Positions 1-11,170 of a stretch of DNA of 64,000 nucleotides are shown piece after piece. Numbering within the stretch: position 1 is the stretch's first letter; each line of letters starts with the position of its first letter. The position numbers and the translations under genes are program-made. Source of the stretch: Cladocopium goreaui (taxonomy: Eukaryota > Sar > Dinophyceae > Suessiales > Symbiodiniaceae). Below the pieces are notes generated by a model. That model searched no databases. It had not been told where the DNA came from and saw nothing but the letters and a program-made list of their open reading frames with translations. The stretch spans positions 72,501-136,500 of the forward strand of contig CAMXCT020000917.1 in assembly GCA_947184155.2 (NCBI GenBank). Reading direction: 5' to 3'.

Positions 1-216
1 ATCACCCAGCAATTTCTAGGGTGTCTGGTAGATTTATCTACAGATACTTGGGGTTATAAACCAACTTATAATTGGGCACCACCAATACTTGGAATGGCTG
101 GAATGGATGGTGTGAATTTTCCTCATCCTCCCAAGATGTATAAAAAAACAACCGCTCTGCAGAAAGATGCAGAAAAGTTTTTAGGCGCGCTGAAAACGCG
201 TGGTAAATGTGATACT

Positions 217-315
217 AGTTGGTGGGTTGAACCCCTCTGAAAAATATGAAAGTCAGTTGGGATGATTCTTCCCAACATATGGAAAAATAAAAGCCATGTT
301 CCAAACCACCAACCA
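217..315. mobile_element. MITE family B copy
   Basis: The right end is the family-B terminus CCACCAACCAG and the left end is a slightly diverged copy (CTAGTTGGTGG). Both ends enclose the family core with CCCCTCTGAAAAATATGA. On the minus strand a coding-like frame (LPRVFSAPKNFSASF) begins just after the element. Confidence 0.8.
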
Positions 316-697
316 GGATAAGTACTTCTCCTTGAATGGAGGGGAGTTAAAGGGGAGTTGCTATGTGTCACCGAGCAAAATCCTCCTTGTTCGAAGGGTG
401 AATCATCCTATTTGGACATATTTGGACAATGATGTTCTGCCATGTTGACGTCCATTGACCTATTGGTTGCTTGGGATAGTCCCTCTAGTCATGAAACTAC
501 CTTCAGAACAAGGACATATGTTATCATCCAAGGTTGGGATGGATGTTGAGTTGTATACCATGGTGGAGTGAGCGGGTTGGAAACGGAACAACACCAAATT
601 GAAAGGGGCGATTGTTCTGAGATTTGTGAAGCATTCTTATCTACCACCTAGCAAATTATCCAAGGGTTGAAAGGGAGTTTCATTGCAGCTGAATGGT

Positions 698-757
698 GTG
701 TTGCAAGGAATTGGCTAACGGACGTGTTGCAAGGAATTGGCTAAGGGACGTGTTGCA
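698..757. repeat. 26-bp direct tandem repeat, about 2.3 copies
   Basis: The unit GTGTTGCAAGGAATTGGCTA plus six bases starts at 698, 724 and 750 with a single-base difference. It lies in otherwise featureless sequence between two MITEs. Confidence 0.85.
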
Positions 758-900
758 ACATCTTGCCGGGTAGAACCCAATGATGTTGTGGACTCAAAGT
801 TTTGGTTCCTCAGTGCCACAGCCACAGGGCCCCCCTTTTTCTGGCCTCTCAAAATGGGTTTGTTAATCAACTCCATATATTTTCCCCATTATATCCCTGT

Positions 901-1022
901 TACCCTCTGGTTATTTAACATAGCCATGGTATAGATGGCCCATAGAAATAGATGGTTTACCGAACTTAATAGCATGGTGGATCTTTCCATTTCGCTATGT
1001 TAGTCATAATCAGATGGTATAT
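901..1022. mobile_element. MITE family A copy
   Basis: It starts TACCCTCTGGTTATTTAAC and ends with the degenerate complement CAGATGGTA. The interior has the family modules CATAGCCATGG and GGTGGATCTTTCCA. Confidence 0.8.
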
Positions 1023-1118
1023 CCCCTTACATAATCCATTTAATTCCCATGAAATAATCCATAAATATAGATCATCATAGTATATTACAATCTTTATTTT
1101 GTTGGCAAAAATATGGCT

Positions 1119-1314
1119 TCAGTTCTCCTGGTTCTTATCCGCGAGAACATCTTCCCATATCTTCCATCCCACATCGCCACGTATCCATTCCGCCTGTTCC
1201 AAGGCCATGGTCGAAATCTCGTCCCAGCGACTAGCAGGAATCTGCTCTGTGCGACCCACCAGGTCTTGGCGTAGCCTTGACGAAAAGGCGATGGCAGCGA
1301 AGGGTTGATGTAAG
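1119..1314 (-). CDS. Candidate coding exon, unknown protein
   Basis: The minus-strand frame is open for about 64 codons and has strong coding texture, with internal peptides such as SSRLRQDLVGRTEQIP and MALEQAEWIRGDVGW. It follows an AACCAG acceptor and ends at a TGA, so it could be a terminal exon or continue through a donor just before the stop. The sequence is clearly GC-richer than its surroundings. I do not recognise the family. Other frames are also open, so the frame choice rests on amino-acid texture. Confidence 0.45.
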
Positions 1315-1990
1315 CTGGTTTATAACATTAAAATACCTATAATATATATATATATATGTACCATTGCAACCCAAGAACCCATGATACTATATTATGTATA
1401 TAGAATAGAAACCCAAAAAGAACAACTATAACCCATATAATACTATAGAAACCCAAAATGGAAGACTAACCCATATATATATAATACTATTACATATATA
1501 TATATGGTATAGCAACCCAAAAAGGACTGACTATTAGTCTACTATATATGACTATATAGAAAAGTGTGAAATACCTGGACATATGTATTAAATATAAAAA
1601 TTGACCACCTGGAAACCCTTTTCTTTTCTTGGGGGTATGGCTATATATATATAAGGGGTTTATACAGGTTTACAGCTATCATGACTCATGACTCTATAAC
1701 AATAGAAGGGGAATCTGGGATGTCAAGCTCTGGTCATTGCTTACAGTGTGCTCTAGCTGGAACTGACCTGGAGGGCTCAATCCTCCTTTTGGGTGCCAAA
1801 TGTCGTGATGCGCTTAGCCTATTTTCCAAAAATTTTGGAGGAGTATTTGGAAGGTTTGACACATCAAACATGATTTTTCACAATCTTGAACATGTGAGCC
1901 ATGGTCAATACTCACTATATGGTTGATGGTCATCTTCTATTAATGGTTATTAACCATGAGTATTGACCATAGCTCATGTGGGTTGAACAC

Positions 1991-2069
1991 CATCTCGCGC
2001 ATCAAAGACGACTGGAGACAGTCGGAATTTCCCCCGCAACAAGGTGGCCAAGGTGCACATGCCCATCAG
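1991..2069 (-). CDS. Candidate coding exon, unknown protein
   Basis: A minus-strand exon lies between an acceptor ending GTGAAG and a donor GTGTTC. The encoded segment includes LMGMCTLATLLRGKF and PVVFDARD. A second possible 21-bp exon sits just upstream at 2119-2139 (donor GTGAAC). The function is not recognised. Confidence 0.4.
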
Positions 2070-2307
2070 CTTCACAGGTGGACCCAGAATTGTCTAATAG
2101 GAACCTCCGTTCGTTCACCGATGAACAAGGGGCGATCCGCTGAGGCCGAAGTTACGGTTTAACGGATGGAAATATCAAGGAATATCAAGATGATTTCTGA
2201 TTTCAATAACAATTGTGTATAGTAAACATCTTAAATATATTAATATAATATTACCCACAGACACCGTGTGTTGCCCAGACCCACAACTGACACGTTCGAT
2301 GTTGTTA

Positions 2308-2352
<45 letters not shown>

Positions 2353-2359
2353 GATGATG
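2308..2359. repeat. (GAT)n microsatellite
   Basis: About 17 GAT units run here with one GGT interruption. Confidence 0.95.
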
Positions 2360-2618
2360 CGTCTGGCCGTAATATTATATACGCACCATGATACTGGAAA
2401 TCCACAGATGGTCAGAGACAGACAATGAACATGAAATCGAATGGTGTTATGGTATCGCTGAAACTGCCCGAGTCAAGTAAGGCCTTGGAGTGAGCCTTTT
2501 AAGCCAGGAAACCTCGAAAAGTAAAGTATCAGTAAAATATATAGTAACCCCCAAAAGATAAAAAAGAAGTTCATCACTCTTTTGCTATGTGGTTCTTCCG
2601 TCTGGAGGGTCTATCAAC

Positions 2619-2658
2619 CCAGCAACACTCGCAAGGCAATCTGCGACGCTTCTTCTGC
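2619..2658 (-). CDS. Candidate 40-bp exon
   Basis: The minus-strand segment encodes AEEASQIALRVLL. It lies between an acceptor ending CCCAAG and a donor GTTGAT. It is short, so confidence rests only on helix-like texture and splice sites. Confidence 0.3.
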
Positions 2659-3108
2659 CTTGGGACTGGGATTTGGCCACCAGAAATGGTGATTTACCAT
2701 CTGGTAGTCAAAACTGTCAATTGAAAAAATCCTATAAATGGAGGTATGAATGGGAAAATCAACTCTAGTCATGCAAGATTTTCCAGTTGATTACTGGAGC
2801 CATTAGAGATGGACATGAGTTTGTCCGGAAGTGGATGGTGCCCAATTTATGGCAGTTTTCTGCACATTTCATGGGGAACATGATTTTCTCCTTGTTCTTT
2901 TCCGGTTTTTCCCAAACTGTTTGGTCAAACCCCATGGGTGTCGGTCAGAGAAGCTAAAAATTGCCACCAATTTGAAGCTACTGACTCACACTCAACCAAG
3001 CCCAAGGACTCCACAAAGTTTGGTCATGCTCAGTATGAAACTAAAGTAAACTAGGTCACGCCGTGGCCGGTGGCCTGTGGGCGGCGGCGTCAGCGTCATT
3101 TTCCACAC

Positions 3109-3420
3109 TCAAGCACGCCACTTGCGCAGCTTTCCAAGCTCCTGGCACATTTGCGTCGGTGTGAACTTTTCGTTCACATTCAGATTGCGACGCCAGAGCC
3201 ATTGAAACGTCTTCTCCTTCAGGTGAGGATTGACTACGCCATGTCCTTTGGACGTTTTTTTGATATTCAATTGCTTTGGGAGCCATTTTTTCAAAATTCC
3301 CCAAGCTCTGTCAAGACACTGGGTGCCTCCAACTTTGCTAAGACCCCTCTTGGGTGCTTTCTTCAAATTTACTGCGAACTGTTTTGCCTGATGATTCACC
3401 TGCACCAAAGTCATGCCCAT
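3109..3420 (-). pseudogene. Transposase-like fragment, truncated
   Basis: A 103-codon minus-strand ORF has unmistakable protein texture. Its segments include QVNHQAKQFAVNLKKAP, GGTQCLDRAWGILKKW and EKTFQWLWRRNLN. The pattern Q-x-[IL]-D-x-x-W-x-x-[LI]-K-[KR]-[WF], followed by V-N-P and W-L-W-R-x-N, resembles the C-terminal catalytic part of DDE transposases of the IS1595/ISXO2-like type abundant in dinoflagellate genomes. This assignment is from memory of the pattern and is tentative. The upstream end is cut by the 129-bp tandem repeat that begins three bases away, with a TGA two codons before the first ATG. It is therefore probably a dead fragment or one exon of an element. Confidence 0.45.
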
Positions 3421-3422
3421 TT

Positions 3423-3690
3423 GTCAACGTAGCATCATGTTGCATCATCAAGGTCGTCCCAGTTGGTGGAACATGCGTTGACAACGTAGTATATATCAAG
3501 GACGTGGTCGTGAGGACGTTAATATCCCACCCCACCCCACCCCAACATACTGTCAACGTAGCATCATGTTGCATCATCAAGGTCGTCCCAGTTGGTGGAA
3601 CATGCATTGACAACGTAGTATATATCAAGGACGTGGTCGTGAGGACGTTAATATCCCACCACACCCCACCCCACCCCACCCCACCCCACC
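3423..3690. repeat. 129-bp tandem duplication with (CCACC)n tails
   Basis: Two near-identical units start at 3423 and 3552 with GTCAACGTAGCATCATGTTG. Each ends in a run of CCACC pentamers, and the second run is longer. Within a unit the end complements nearby sequence (GTTGACAACGTAG). Confidence 0.95.
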
Positions 3691-4019
3691 CGACATATAT
3701 ATATAACGCAAAAATGTGCCAGAACACACAGGCCACCCGTCACGGCGTGAGCAACTACCCTGTGGTGTCATCAAACATTGATGGTTGGCAATGGGGCATA
3801 GCTCCATAAATACTATAAATTGCTACTATATTTCAATGGGAACCACGTGTCTATCAATGGGGGATTTTGCAGCAAACCATGTTTGACTATCTGTATATCC
3901 ACATGGGTGCCAGTTTCGTCCCGGGGTGGAGATGTATTTGTGTTATAAATATCGATCCCCATTGCAGTTACGGGAGTTCTGGGGACCCCTGATTCTAAGA
4001 CCCCAACGTCAGGTGCCAA

Positions 4020-5420
4020 TGTGCACTTCTACAAAATCAGGCTCTGCTTTCCAGAGTAGGATCTTGCATACTACATAATCAGGAACCTTCTTCAGTTGAA
4101 AGTTCTGATTTGTTTTAACGAGGCACATTCATGCATGATTAAAAAAAATCCAAACGTGTAAATGCCTCAATGATCATCACTTGCGATGTGCAACTTCAAA
4201 CGATGCTGGTGAGGTTTGTGTTGAGTCGAATCTGTAGATATTGTTTGTTTTTATTTTGCAGCAGCATGTTTTTTTGTTTGTTGTTTCACAAGGTTTACAA
4301 GTCCCTCCGAGGTCCCAAGTGCCTGTTTTTGACTTTGTAGCATGAGTCTATTTACAAGTTTTACAAGTCCCTTCAAGTCCCTCCAAAGTCCCTACTGTAG
4401 TGTCTGTTTTCGATTCTGTAGCATGAGTTTGTTTACAAGTTTTACAAGTCCCTCCAAAGTCCCTAGTTTCTGCTTTTGACTTTGTAAGATGAGTTTGTTT
4501 CCAGTTTTACACGTCCCTCCAAAGTCCCAAGTGCCTATCTTTGATTGTGTACGGAGCATTAATTGTTTCAACAAGCTTTACAAGTCTCACTAAAGTTCCA
4601 AGATGTCCCAAGTGTCCGTTTTGGATGTTGTAGCCTTTTTCTCATATGTTCTCTACAAAATCAAACTCTCTAGGTTTTCTTCAGATAAGTCGCTCTCAAA
4701 ACTCAATGTCTTACCTATTCACAAGTGGGCCCCCTACATCTGCTCTACAAAGTCAGGCTCTAAGATCTCAACGCAAAACCGTGTTTTTTTTGAACGATGG
4801 ATTCCTTAAGATAAGTAGGCCTCTAAAGATTCTTAGGGCAAAAATCTCAGGAATGCTGGGGGCATCTTTAAAATTCCAAAAGCCCAGGACCCTGGAGCTC
4901 ATAAAATAGAACCTTGATTTTGTAGAGGGCAATCTGTGATTACTTGTTGCAGTTTGATTTTGTAGAGGGTGACACCTTGGTGTGTGTGATTTTGTAGAGG
5001 CCACGAGAGGCTACCATATAAACCGTTCCTACTGCAAAGGCTACCCCTAGTATTGAAGACCAAAACAGCCCTGGCACGATAGTTTGGCCAAAGGCATCCA
5101 GCATGTGCAACGTTTGAGAAAAGGGGTGTCAGGGAACTGTCCTTTACAGAATCAGGGTTCTGCCCTCTCACCACTACAGAATCAAGATCTAAAGATATGA
5201 CACCCAGGAGCATGCTTTGACTGCAAAATCAAATATCTTAGGAGTCAACAAGCCTTTTTCTACAAAATCACTCCCCTTAACAAAATGTAAGGTTTTGTGC
5301 GCTTTTTGTCGTACGTTGGACGGCTTACTACAATATCAGGAACCTGCAACATGCCCACAATCGATGGGTTTTTACTGGCTTTTGGGGCCCCCTTGGGGGC
5401 GATTCTGTACAGGAAACTGC
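4020..5420. repeat. Interspersed CTACAAAATCA motif cluster
   Basis: A degenerate module of about 20 bp, CTACAAAATCAGG(N)CTCT, recurs at least a dozen times at irregular spacing. Examples begin near 4030, 4069, 4655, 4743, 5143, 5174, 5220, 5260 and 5328. The reverse complement TTGATTTTGTAGAGGG occurs near 4914, 4951 and 4987. No ORF explains it, and no other gene was seen in this stretch. Confidence 0.75.
4280..4635. repeat. Degenerate tandem repeat, about 5 copies of 65-80 bp
   Basis: The core TTTTACAAGTCCCTCC, followed by AAAGTCCC and then a GACTTTGTAGCATGAG module, recurs with starts near 4288, 4351, 4431, 4497 and 4564. The GTAG module links it to the CTACAAAATCA cluster around it. Confidence 0.8.
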
Positions 5421-5461
5421 AACCAGGATCTTTTCCATGATCCGTTCATTTCCCATACTAT

Positions 5462-5582
5462 CTGGTTGGTGGTTGACCTACCCCTCTGAAAAATATGACG
5501 AATCGTCTGTTGGGATGATGACATTCCCAACTGTTTCTGGAAAGTCATTCAAAATTCCATGGTTCCAGTCCCTACCAACCAG
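5462..5582. mobile_element. MITE family B copy
   Basis: Ends are CTGGTTGGTGG and CTACCAACCAG. The interior has CCCCTCTGAAAAATATGA and GTTGGGATGATGACATTCCC. Confidence 0.85.
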
Positions 5583-5715
5583 CAGTTGATTTACCCATTC
5601 AAAAATGGTGTTGATTTTCCATACAAATCAGATCAAATCACCATTTTCCCATGGTTTTGAAACCACCATAAATTCTCCCATGTCCATTTTGTCGTTGCGA
5701 CAGTCAACCATCAAC

Positions 5716-5765
5716 TCTCCGCCACGGCACAAGCAAATGCGCCATGGTCCATGAGGCTCCCATGC
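5716..5765 (-). CDS. Candidate exon, unknown protein
   Basis: The minus-strand frame HGSLMDHGAFACAVAE lies between an acceptor CTTCTAG and a donor GTTGAT. It is short and the family is unknown. Confidence 0.35.
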
Positions 5766-6223
5766 CTAGAAGCGAAGAAGCTTCAGCCGGGGGGGTCCTG
5801 TTATAGCAAGACTGAAATAGATAGAAAAGGTGGAAGCTTGGAAAAGATGGTGAAATGATGGTGAAATCATCATCTACATATCTATACCGTCTATACCATC
5901 CAACACATGTTTTTGTCCTATTGCTTGGGGAAATAGGAAGTAAATGTTGAGGAAAGCCAGTTCAACGTGGACAGAACAAGAAGCATCAAAAATAAGAGCA
6001 TATCATACCGATAAACCATGATGGTTGGTGAATCTACGTACGTCATACAGATATATATATATATACATAGTGTATATGTATATATTATATATATATGTAT
6101 ATATCATACATAGACGAATTAATAGTGATATTCTTATGATAAAGTGCAATGGTACTCACCATCTATTACTGCAGCTGATCACATGTACTCACCATACACC
6201 ATGGTCACCATGGTTTTTTGATC

Positions 6224-6296
6224 CGCCTTCCATGGCCTTCACCACTTTGCCCGGGTGGGATCCAGAGAAGCGTGGCTCAACTTCCTTGGCGCGCCA
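6224..6296 (-). CDS. Candidate exon, unknown protein
   Basis: The minus-strand frame WRAKEVEPRFSGSHPG continuing KVVKAMEGG follows a good acceptor (ACCCTACAG). The likely end is at a GA-type donor (GCG then GATCAA). Coding texture is strong, but the family is not recognised. Confidence 0.45.
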
Positions 6297-6775
6297 CTGT
6301 AGGGTGGCGACCCATGGGTGAAACGTGTGACGTAACGGACCCCCTTTCAACATGGCCACACAATCGGATCAATATAAGATCTAATATCTAGGATATATGG
6401 TATATCTCCATGTTTAATCGTTCTAAAATTTAACACTTCATTTTACCTGCGAAACTTGCCATCAAAGGGGATGTATGGCAGTGTATGGCCAAAAAACATT
6501 GAGGTCCAACCCCATCTCCTGATGCGGGCCATAGCTTCCCATACTAAGCTTGAGGGAAAGTGCCGTTGAGTAGCCATTTTATCAGACCAAAGGCCGAGAG
6601 AAAAAACAGATACATTTCTATACTGGATCCAAAGAGGTTCACTAACGGTTCCACCTACCCAACATTTGTCGAATACAAATTCAACTTGAGGCTGAGTACT
6701 TTCATGTACTTTCCGCTGGGTATGAGTCAAGTTCTTGGGTACCCAAGAAGGTACCCCTTCCTACTCCGATCCGAC

Positions 6776-6844
6776 CAAGTTGATCCAGTTGATCCCCAAG
6801 TCGTCACGAAAAGTGTCCGGCTCGATGGATGTGAATCCCTCGGG
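6776..6844 (-). CDS. Candidate 69-bp exon, unknown protein
   Basis: The exon is in phase 0 at both ends. It encodes PEGFTSIEPDTFRDD followed by LGINWINL, with acceptor CCATCAG and donor GTCGG. A 176-codon plus-strand ORF overlaps it, but its composition is less protein-like. Confidence 0.4.
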
Positions 6845-7394
6845 CTGATGGTCAACCGAGCACTTCGCCATCACCGCGATCGTTTTTCTACTTTGGATCG
6901 ACGCTTGGTTTGGACTTTGAGACTCCAAAAATGGCTCGAATCAAGGGTCCAACGGGTCCTTAGGTTTTTGTTTGCCTTTGATCACATCGAAAAAAGAAAG
7001 GACCTTCAAAGGTCGGTGATGTTGGGATTTCATGGCCCCAACAAAACCAATCATTTCAGTGACGTCACAGTAAGGTCAGTGAAAGATTGATATATCCAGA
7101 TATGTGTTCATCATGTATATGTCCCGGATCATGGGATAGTATCAGAATGGTAAGCCTTCCAATCTGACAATAAAACTACTATACTGTTGTGCAAACCCAT
7201 AACTTTCATGTCTTAGTAGCAAGTACTCGTTGGTCAACTATGTTTTCAACGGCCATGTCCACTGATCCTGTTTCCAACTTCCAAATCTTAAGAAACCTAC
7301 ATATGGACCTCTATCATCATTCATTTTGGTATGAACATGGATAAAACACACCAAGCCCTAGAGGCCCTAGTGATTCGTTTCATTAATGCATCCC

Positions 7395-7504
7395 TTGTGT
7401 CTTGAACATGTTTCTATCCAGAAAGCCAGCCCTCACAGCCAGAAATCCAGGGCCTTGAAGTTTTTGCTGCACCTTAGCATCGGTCAACAAGTGCGGCTTC
7501 ATGG
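7395..7504 (-). CDS. Candidate exon, unknown protein
   Basis: The minus-strand frame reads MKPHLLTDAKVQQKLQGPGF followed by LAVRAGFLDRNMFK. It follows the acceptor GGGGGAAG. The 3' border is unclear because the frame stays open to a stop near 7392. Confidence 0.45.
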
Positions 7505-7555
7505 CTTCCCCCAAAAAAAATCCAGGCGTCCAACCTGACAAAAAGGGAGATCTTC

Positions 7556-7683
7556 AGGATCCAATAAATTGGAGCTACGTAAACGTACCATATTTCTGGC
7601 CATATGAATTGTGGGGATATCCTGTTATATAGGCCTTTTTTTTCGGCCTTATATATGGTAGGTACCTCCAATAAATCGGTTCC
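7556..7683. repeat. Inverted-repeat element, family F
   Basis: The left arm GGATCCAATAAATTGGAGC and right arm GGTACCTCCAATAAATCGG enclose a palindromic centre. A second copy lies at 10647-10782 and a partial one near 58977-59015. Confidence 0.6.
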
Positions 7684-7687
7684 TGGC

Positions 7688-7729
7688 CAGCACGGCCATT
7701 GACAACTTTTCGATCTGGGTCATCTGGGT
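7688..7729 (-). CDS. Candidate exon, unknown protein
   Basis: The frame TQMTQIEKLSMAVLA follows the acceptor GACCCCAG on the minus strand. The downstream edge lies near a family F element. Confidence 0.4.
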
Positions 7730-7953
7730 CTGGGGTCCCGAAAAAAGAACGCTTGCATGTTTGGTGGATATTTGGCCCTGAAAACGGGTTTTTTTCCCTG
7801 AGTTATGCATTTCAATGTGGAACATGATGATAAACCATCTTAGGCAATTTAGGGTACCACATTTTCAGACCAACCCATTTTTCACTGAACCATCATACTT
7901 TGAGGGTGTAGAGAATTGGAGACATATCTACATTAACATCTATTAACATGTAC

Positions 7954-8008
7954 CTCGCCTGTGCCGCACCCCTTTTGCAAGCGGAAATCTGGCACAGCTT
8001 GGCCGGCC
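7954..8008 (-). CDS. Candidate 55-bp exon
   Basis: The minus-strand segment PAKLCQISACKRGAAQA has a clean acceptor (AAACTTCAG) and donor (GTACATG). Confidence 0.5.
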
Positions 8009-8206
8009 CTGAAGTTTCCAACGGGACTGTGAGAGGAAGGACTAGTTTCAGGACTTTCGGACAAAAGATCAACAACCCCGTTCTTTTTTTGCAGATCTGG
8101 CATTCAGATATCCCAAATGGTGGTATGGTTGGACCAAGGGTTCCCCAGAAGCCCCTGCACATCTTTTTCGGGTAACAAAAATGATCCTTGCTGTAGCCAC
8201 CTAAAC

Positions 8207-8264
8207 CTGCAATCGGGGACGTGAGCCGCTCTGAAATGCATTGCATCAAAACTGCCCCCACAAA
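8207..8264 (-). CDS. Candidate 58-bp exon
   Basis: The minus-strand segment FVGAVLMQCISERLTSPIA has acceptor GATTACCAG and donor GTTTAG. It probably belongs to the same gene as the exon at 7954, but they are too short to identify. Confidence 0.5.
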
Positions 8265-8676
8265 CTGGTAATCCAAATTGTGCCACCAAGGTTTTAATGA
8301 AGACACATTTGGGGAAGAAAATTTTGCCGCCTGGCGGTTTTGGGTTTTTTTAGGCCGTGGTGCCACCGGTGAAGTTTGTTGTGGAATTTCACGCCAGTTC
8401 AAGGGATCAGATCATCATTAAAACTCAGTGGTCATTATGTGGGGAATCCGGGAACGGGAGTCTCCAATCATCGCGATTGTTCGAGAGAACTTCCATGCAT
8501 TCCCAAAGAAAGTTGTATGAAATGTTGGATAAATTTGGTATTCAAAGGTATGATTTAAGGTCGTTCCTTTAGCTGACCCACCGATCAACTGATCCTCTCA
8601 CACCACTTGCCACGCCACACGTGAACGAAGAGAGGTGCCAACACTCGTGGGATGGGGTTCTTGAAGATGTTACCTC

Positions 8677-8776
8677 CCCATATGCGAACCATGGTGCTGG
8701 AATATGAATCCCACCATGACCCCATTTTTATGGCCCAGTTTTGTAGGTGAATATACTAGCGCCATGGAGCATATGG
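8677..8776. mobile_element. MITE family E copy
   Basis: Ends are CCCATATGCGAACCATGGTG and CGCCATGGAGCATATGG. The interior has GGCCCAGTTTTGTAGGT, shared with copies at 28.5, 46.0, 46.2 and 50.0 kb. Confidence 0.75.
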
Positions 8777-9175
8777 CTTATGATTCAAGTGTTTGTCATA
8801 TTTTTGTCCAAGAGAGCACAAGTTTGACCATCCGCACAGAAGCCCTTGGGGATATGTTGAAAGAACTGTTGACCTTCCAAACATAAGCCGCTGACGGTTT
8901 CGATCCCATGAAAAAATGATTGGTTCTGCAATCATCATCCCAAACAAGTGAAAATGAATAGTTTTGAAACGGCCAAGCGAATGAAGGTTGAAAGTTGAAA
9001 GGTTCTTCGCTGCAACATGAACCATGAAAAATACCCCCTATCCCTTTGTTATAATGATTCCCTCATAAACCAGTGAGTAGAGCTCCCAATACTAACCCAT
9101 CAACAAGGGTATGTTCATGTCCCTACCATGCCTGGGCAACTCATTTTGATCCATGTCAACTTTCAAGGGAGGCAC

Positions 9176-9269
9176 CTCTGCCGGTGAAAATCCACCATGG
9201 CCAATTGACCAGTGGGGCAACGGCTGATTTCACGACGGAACGGGCGACCCAAAAACTGCTCAGAGTCGG
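9176..9269 (-). CDS. Candidate 94-bp exon, unknown protein
   Basis: The minus-strand segment includes DSEQFLGRPFRREISR and CPTGQLAMVDFHRQ. It has acceptor GGGGCAAG and donor GTGCCT. This is one of the clearest coding frames in the first 10 kb. The family is not recognised. Confidence 0.5.
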
Positions 9270-9903
9270 CTTGCCCCGACCTCCATGAGCCAAGAACAGA
9301 GGGGCCGGTTTGGTATCTTATCTATATAATTACCGATATACCTATTGGTTGCTGAATAGGGGGAACCCTCTATTAATCAACATATTTAACCAATCACTGG
9401 GGACGGTCTAAGTCTATGCCCCAAAATTGCCATTGGGAGAGGAAAAAATGATGAGAAGCCCCTGGAATACAACTGTACCCACACTCGATCCGTTGCACAC
9501 GTGGACGTGGATGTGTCTCGTTTCCTGATTCGCTGTTTCAAGAGAAACCGCAGTAACCCTGACGACATGGTGGCATGGACTTTGCTACAAAGTGATCCTC
9601 CTGTGTAACAAACAATGTATGCGTTCATTGATATTGATTGAAAACATCTCAATCAATCAAGTTCCAAACTCTAGACAGAAATTGCACTGTCACTGATGAT
9701 AGGAATGTAAGCAACCGCAAAGGATAATGCCATGGTCAAAGGAGCGGGCCGAACCCACAGGTGAAAGGATACCACCCTTGTACCTTGACATGGCACTGTG
9801 ATACTTTGATGGGCGATAGAGTTTGTTTACTCATTAGTGTCCCCCTTTAGACACGACTATCCCATCAAGAAATATTTCTGGAAAAAAAAACAAATCCTGA
9901 TTG

Positions 9904-10004
9904 CTGGTTTTAACCATCTTGAAAAATACGAGTTCGTCAATGGGGTTGGGACTATCCCATATATGAAATGGAAAATAAAATTCATGTTTGAAACCACCAA
10001 CCAG
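9904..10004. mobile_element. MITE family B copy
   Basis: It is the diverged subtype with CATCTTGAAAAAT and GTCAATGGGGTTGGGA. The right end is CCACCAACCAG and the left end is CTGGTTTTAACC. Confidence 0.75.
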
Positions 10005-10646
10005 CCATTCCTAAAGGCAATCATCCTCCGGCTCCAAGATCTGCAAAAAACCATTCGGTTCTGGCCTTCAAAATCTGATTCGAAGCTTCAAACAATCAAT
10101 CCCTGGGACTTTGATGACTTTGGTACATACTTCCTCTGGTTTACTTCAGGCATTTTCCGGCCAACCACGTTTAAATTTGAGTACCAGAAGCTACTGTCTC
10201 GATGATCCAAAAAAAACTTCGGAAGATAGCTGTTACGATGGGTATGTTTGTCGCTACATCTGGGTTTGTCTGAACATATGCTACCGCCAAATTTGATGGA
10301 TTAGAAGATAAGTTATAACCATTATAATGTGGACATAGGTATAATCATAATGGTTATAATGGTTACTACCAAGATAAGTTACAACCAAATGGTTATAATC
10401 ATCATTGTTCCTATCATTATAGCCATTTGTAACCATTTGGGCGGGTATACCCCCATTTTCAGATCCATCCGGACAATCCTTGACTAATTTCCATAGTGGA
10501 TGATGGTTTCGCCCAATATATTGGATAGTATAACACAATCATCAACCTACAGTGGTTTTGAACATTGCTCATCTGAACTCTGATGGGAATGGGTGAGAAT
10601 TGGAGACCCCAAAAAATGGAGAGTCTATACATATGGTAATTTCAGG

Positions 10647-10782
10647 ATCCAATTTATGGAGCTACTGTAAACCATATATATATAATATCATATATATAAG
10701 GCCATATATATAGTGGGGATATTCACTTCCATAGGCCAAAAATATATGGAATCGCTACCTCCAATTTGCTAATCGGTTCCAT
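10647..10782. repeat. Inverted-repeat element, family F
   Basis: It shares GGATCCAATTTATGGAGCTAC and CTACCTCCAATTTGCTAATC ends with the copy at 7556, with an (AT)n-rich centre. Confidence 0.55.
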
Positions 10783-11014
10783 ATTTCTTGGTCGCATGGC
10801 GTGACGATCCAGTCATCGGTTATCCATGGGATTCAGCAGCCATGGATCAACGATTTGGATCAACCCGGCCTGGTCAACAAAAACGAACAGTGTGCGTGCA
10901 CTTGAAGCCATGGCCCAGTCGAAATGTTGTGGATTTATATACCCTTTAAAAAAATAAGGTGGATCTTTCCATATAGTTACGTAAACGTTTATCAGAGGGT
11001 AAAACTATTGTAAT

Positions 11015-11150
11015 CTGGTTGGTGGTATACCTACCAACCCCTTCTGAAAAATGATGGAGTGAAAGTCAGTTGGGATGATGACATTCCATTCCCAACTGTT
11101 TCTGGAAAGTCATAAAAAAAAAATCCATGGTTCCAGTCACCACCAAACAG
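11015..11150. mobile_element. MITE family B copy
   Basis: Ends are CTGGTTGGTGGTATACC and CACCACCAAACAG. The interior has the family phrases GTTGGGATGATGACATTCC and GGTTCCAGTCACC. Confidence 0.85.
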
Positions 11151-11170
11151 ATTGCAATCCCCTATCTTAT

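Larger units (their letters stand above)
9300..11010. other. Mostly intronic or intergenic, no secure gene
   Basis: This contains a two-strand-ambiguous coding-like patch at 9460-9608 (plus frame VAHVDVDVSRFLIRCF; minus frame ETRHIHVHVCNGSSV), a MITE B copy, AT-rich palindromes and a family F element. Another ambiguous patch is at 10795-10950 (plus VAWRDDPVIGYPWDSAAM; minus TLFVFVDQAGLIQIVDPW). Confidence 0.5.

Noticed and set aside
6560..7090. 176-codon plus-strand ORF
   Set aside because: The composition is atypical (many Arg and Leu), there are no splice sites or family resemblance, and a better minus-strand exon lies beneath it.
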